A DNA stretch of 8,829 nt. Origin: Anaerolineales bacterium UBA4826 (GTDB lineage: Bacteria; Chloroflexota; Anaerolineae; UBA4142). The notes beneath the pieces were generated by a model. That model searched no databases. It was not told the DNA's origin and saw only the letters and a list, made by a program, of their open reading frames with translations. Below, piece after piece: positions 7,044 through 8,829 of the stretch. Every line of letters starts with the position of its first letter. Position 1 is the first letter of the stretch. The stretch covers positions 1 through 8,829 of the forward strand of contig DHFK01000179.1 in assembly GCA_002400365.1 (NCBI GenBank), written 5' to 3'. Position numbers and translations under genes: made by a program.

Positions 7044-7802
7044 TTACAGGATGGTGACGCGTTCCGCCTCTTGACCGAAGATCGTCTTGAATTGCGCGTC
7101 GTCAATCTCCTGGGGCAGCCCTTGGAAAACGATTCTGCCCTCTTTGAGCCCGATCGCGCGTGTCGAATAGCGATGCACGAGATCGAGAAAGTGAAGCGAG
7201 CACAGCACGGTGATCCCATCTTCTTTGTTCATCTGCTCCAGATACTTGAGGATGGAGTGAGACAGAACAGGATCGAGCGAGGCGACCGGCTCATCTGCCA
7301 GAATCAACTTGGGCTCTTGCATCAACGCGCGCGCGATGCCGACGCGCTGCTGCTGTCCGCCCGAAAGCGAATCCGCGCGGACGTACGCTTTGTCCCGCAG
7401 TCCCAGCCGCTCCAAATTCCTCAGGGCGCGCGCGTGATCGGCAGGGGAAAAATAGTTAAAGAGACTTTGGTATGGAGAGACATAGCCCAGCCGCCCCGAG
7501 AGGACGTTGGTCATCACCGATGTGCGTTTGACCAGGTTGAATTGCTGAAAGACCATCCCGATCTGTCGGCGCATCTTCCGCATCTCGGCGGGGGAAAGCG
7601 CGGTGAGATCGGTGTCGTCCCAGATGATCCGCCCGGAGGTCGGTTCGATCAAGCGATTAATACACCGCATCAACGTGGACTTGCCAGAGCCGCTCAAGCC
7701 AATGACCGCGAGGAATTCGCCGTCCTGCACCTCGAAACCGACCTCGCGCAGCGCAACCGTTCCGTTCGGATAGACCTTGGTGAGGTTTTCTACTTTGAGC
7801 AT
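7044..7802 (-). CDS. phnC: Phosphonate-type ABC transporter ATP-binding protein
   Basis: 252 residues, the normal length for PhnC. It hydrolyses ATP on the cytoplasmic side to drive import through PhnE. All ABC motifs are intact: Walker A GLSGSGKST at 35-43, Q-loop with VFQQFNLVKR, signature LSGGQQQR, Walker B LILADEP followed by VASLDP, and the switch His in CSLHFLD. PhnC-specific wording is clear: RCINRLIEPTSG, FQQFNLVKRTSVMTNVLSGRLG and DEPVASLDP. This separates it from the similar amino-acid and methionine ATPases. It lies between the binding protein and permease genes on the same strand, 73 bases after phnD. The ATG at 7802 opens the conserved MLKVENLTKVYPNG; no strong ribosome site is seen upstream. 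Confidence 0.95.
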   Translation of the reverse strand: MLKVENLTKVYPNGTVALREVGFEVQDGEFLAVIGLSGSGKSTLMRCINRLIEPTSGRIIWDDTDLTALSPAEMRKMRRQIGMVFQQFNLVKRTSVMTNVLSGRLGYVSPYQSLFNYFSPADHARALRNLERLGLRDKAYVRADSLSGGQQQRVGIARALMQEPKLILADEPVASLDPVLSHSILKYLEQMNKEDGITVLCSLHFLDLVHRYSTRAIGLKEGRIVFQGLPQEIDDAQFKTIFGQEAERVTIL

Positions 7803-7817
7803 GGTGGATTGTCCAAG

Positions 7818-7864
7818 AGACCCGAAGGGTTTTCCGCAGCGAAGCGGAGGAACCCTTCGGGTCT
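7818..7864. repeat. Perfect 14-bp palindromic hairpin between phnD and phnC
   Basis: AGACCCGAAGGGTT (7818-7831) and AACCCTTCGGGTCT (7851-7864) are exact inverted copies. Inside them TCCGC (7833-7837) pairs with GCGGA (7844-7848) over the loop AGCGAA. No T-run follows on the minus strand, so it is not a classical terminator. Its place just after the binding-protein gene fits an RNA-stabilising or partial-stop hairpin that lets phnD be expressed above phnC/phnE. Its form also suits a REP-like mobile palindrome. Confidence 0.72.
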
Positions 7865-7875
7865 GATAGAAGGTC

Positions 7876-8829
7876 TTATTTGACTAACGTGGCAGCGTCC
7901 ACGCCCGCCTTCTTCAGCAGATCTTTGAATTCATCGTAGAAGGTGACGGGCACTTTTTTCAGGTTGTCGTAGGTGTACGCACGCTTCACCACGGCTTTGC
8001 CGCCCGGGTCAGCCATCATCGCGAGCAAACCGTCAACGGTCGCGTCGCGTAGTTTGGCATCAAAGCCCTTGACGAACTGCAGACCGTCATTCGGGATGCG
8101 GATGCTGAGGAAGAACGGCTCGACCTTGTCCTTGACGTCGGGATACGCCTTTTGGACTGCCGACGAATCGCGCGCGTCCACGTAGGTCGCGCCCGCATCG
8201 CAATCGCCCTTGTACACCGCGATCACCACGTTGTCATGCGAGCCAGCAAATGTAACTGCCTTCAAATCCTTGTCCGGATTGATCCCGTTCGCCTTGAGGT
8301 TGAGACTGGGGATGATCCAGCCAGAGGTCGAAGTCGCATCTACGCCGCAGAAGGTCTTGCCCTTGAGATCAGCCACCGTCTTGATCCCAGAACCTTTCTT
8401 GGTGATGAACTGCCCTTTGTAAAAGTCGGTTTGCTGTCCCTTGAGGGCCTTGTCTGGATCGTTATCACCACCACTCGTGTACGCGCGGGTGGAAGCCAGC
8501 GCGGGTTCAATGCCGTACTTTTCGCGCGCGAGGATCGCCGCGAAGGTCGCGAGGAAACCGGCGTGCGCTTTGCCCGCGCCCATCGCCTCGATGGAGACGG
8601 CGTACGAGGTGCCGACTTCGATCTTGTAGGAAAGACCGGTGATCTTGTTCAAGCAATCCACTGTCTCGTTGCCGGCTTTGGTAATCGTCGGGACGTCACC
8701 CGATGGAACAAACGTAATCACAATCGGTTTGTCCGGCGATCCCAATTGGCCTGCGGCTACGGTAGGCATGTTGGGAAGTTTCTCGCACTTGGCTGCTGGC
8801 ACAGCCGTTGGCGCGGTGGTCGGCGCGGG
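7876..8829 (-). CDS. phnD: Phosphonate/phosphite-type ABC transporter substrate-binding protein (N-terminus beyond window edge)
   Basis: 317 residues are visible. The frame stays open to the right edge. The GTG at 8802 is not the true start, because in-frame codons before it read PAPTTAPTA, the kind of Pro/Thr linker that follows a lipoprotein cysteine. The signal peptide and lipobox are therefore outside the window. The protein would capture the substrate outside the membrane and deliver it to PhnE. PhnD-family features include IVITFVPSGD at the first strand, AGKAHAGFLATFAA, KTVADLKGKTFCGVDATSTSGW (the ligand-loop region), FAGSHDNVVIAVYKGDCDAGATYVDAR and the IPNDGL segment. Family members bind phosphonates, phosphite, hypophosphite or phosphate esters, and the sequence alone does not tell which. 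Being first in the phnD-phnC-phnE order supports the call. Confidence 0.92.
   Translation of the reverse strand, partial: PAPTTAPTAVPAAKCEKLPNMPTVAAGQLGSPDKPIVITFVPSGDVPTITKAGNETVDCLNKITGLSYKIEVGTSYAVSIEAMGAGKAHAGFLATFAAILAREKYGIEPALASTRAYTSGGDNDPDKALKGQQTDFYKGQFITKKGSGIKTVADLKGKTFCGVDATSTSGWIIPSLNLKANGINPDKDLKAVTFAGSHDNVVIAVYKGDCDAGATYVDARDSSAVQKAYPDVKDKVEPFFLSIRIPNDGLQFVKGFDAKLRDATVDGLLAMMADPGGKAVVKRAYTYDNLKKVPVTFYDEFKDLLKKAGVDAATLVK

Noticed and set aside
7818..7864. Reading the phnD-phnC palindrome as a rho-independent terminator
   Set aside because: No T-run follows the stem on the minus strand, and phnC and phnE clearly belong to the same transport system, so full termination here would make little sense.

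Overview
The window reads as bacterial chromosome, and every gene I can support is on the minus strand, so transcription runs from the right edge to the left. Several traits together point to Chloroflexota (Anaerolineae-like), though no single one is decisive. These are a very long WD40 protein with a Thr/Pro-rich linker, an SPFH domain with the 'GGPGVLIVEEGHAAVL' style of entry, a proline/threonine linker on the lipoprotein-like binding protein, and intergenic repeats of the 'CGATTTTCGATTG' type. There are no phage, transposon, CRISPR, tRNA or rRNA signals.

Right half (about 4995-8829): a phosphonate-type ABC import cassette in the order phnD (binding protein, cut by the window edge), phnC (ATPase) and phnE (permease). 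The permease is unusual. Two complete PhnE units are fused in one chain, preceded by an extra N-terminal membrane domain. The two spacers in this cassette each carry an inverted repeat: a perfect 14-bp palindrome between phnD and phnC, and an AT-rich 'TTTTCGATT' repeat between phnC and phnE. No C-P lyase or other phosphonate catabolic gene is present, so the true substrate (phosphonate, phosphite or a related compound) is open.

Middle (4752-4994): a 243-base spacer with a plausible sigma70-type promoter reading leftwards and a long GC-rich hairpin just before the next gene.

Left half (1-4751): a tightly packed set of three overlapping genes. First is a 1189-residue membrane protein with three N-terminal membrane segments, 14 WD40 units, another membrane segment and an SPFH/band-7 domain. 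It overlaps by 11 bases a 377-residue protein that joins TPR-like helices to a LexA/UmuD-type S24 self-cleaving peptidase domain and has no visible DNA-binding domain. That gene overlaps by ATGA the start of a pseudouridine-5'-phosphate glycosidase (psuG), which runs off the left edge. The WD40-SPFH plus TPR-S24 pair is the best candidate here for an undescribed system. I infer a membrane sensor or scaffold translationally coupled to a cytoplasmic autoprotease. This recalls known SPFH-protease pairings (HflKC-FtsH, stomatin-NfeD) but uses a different protease family.
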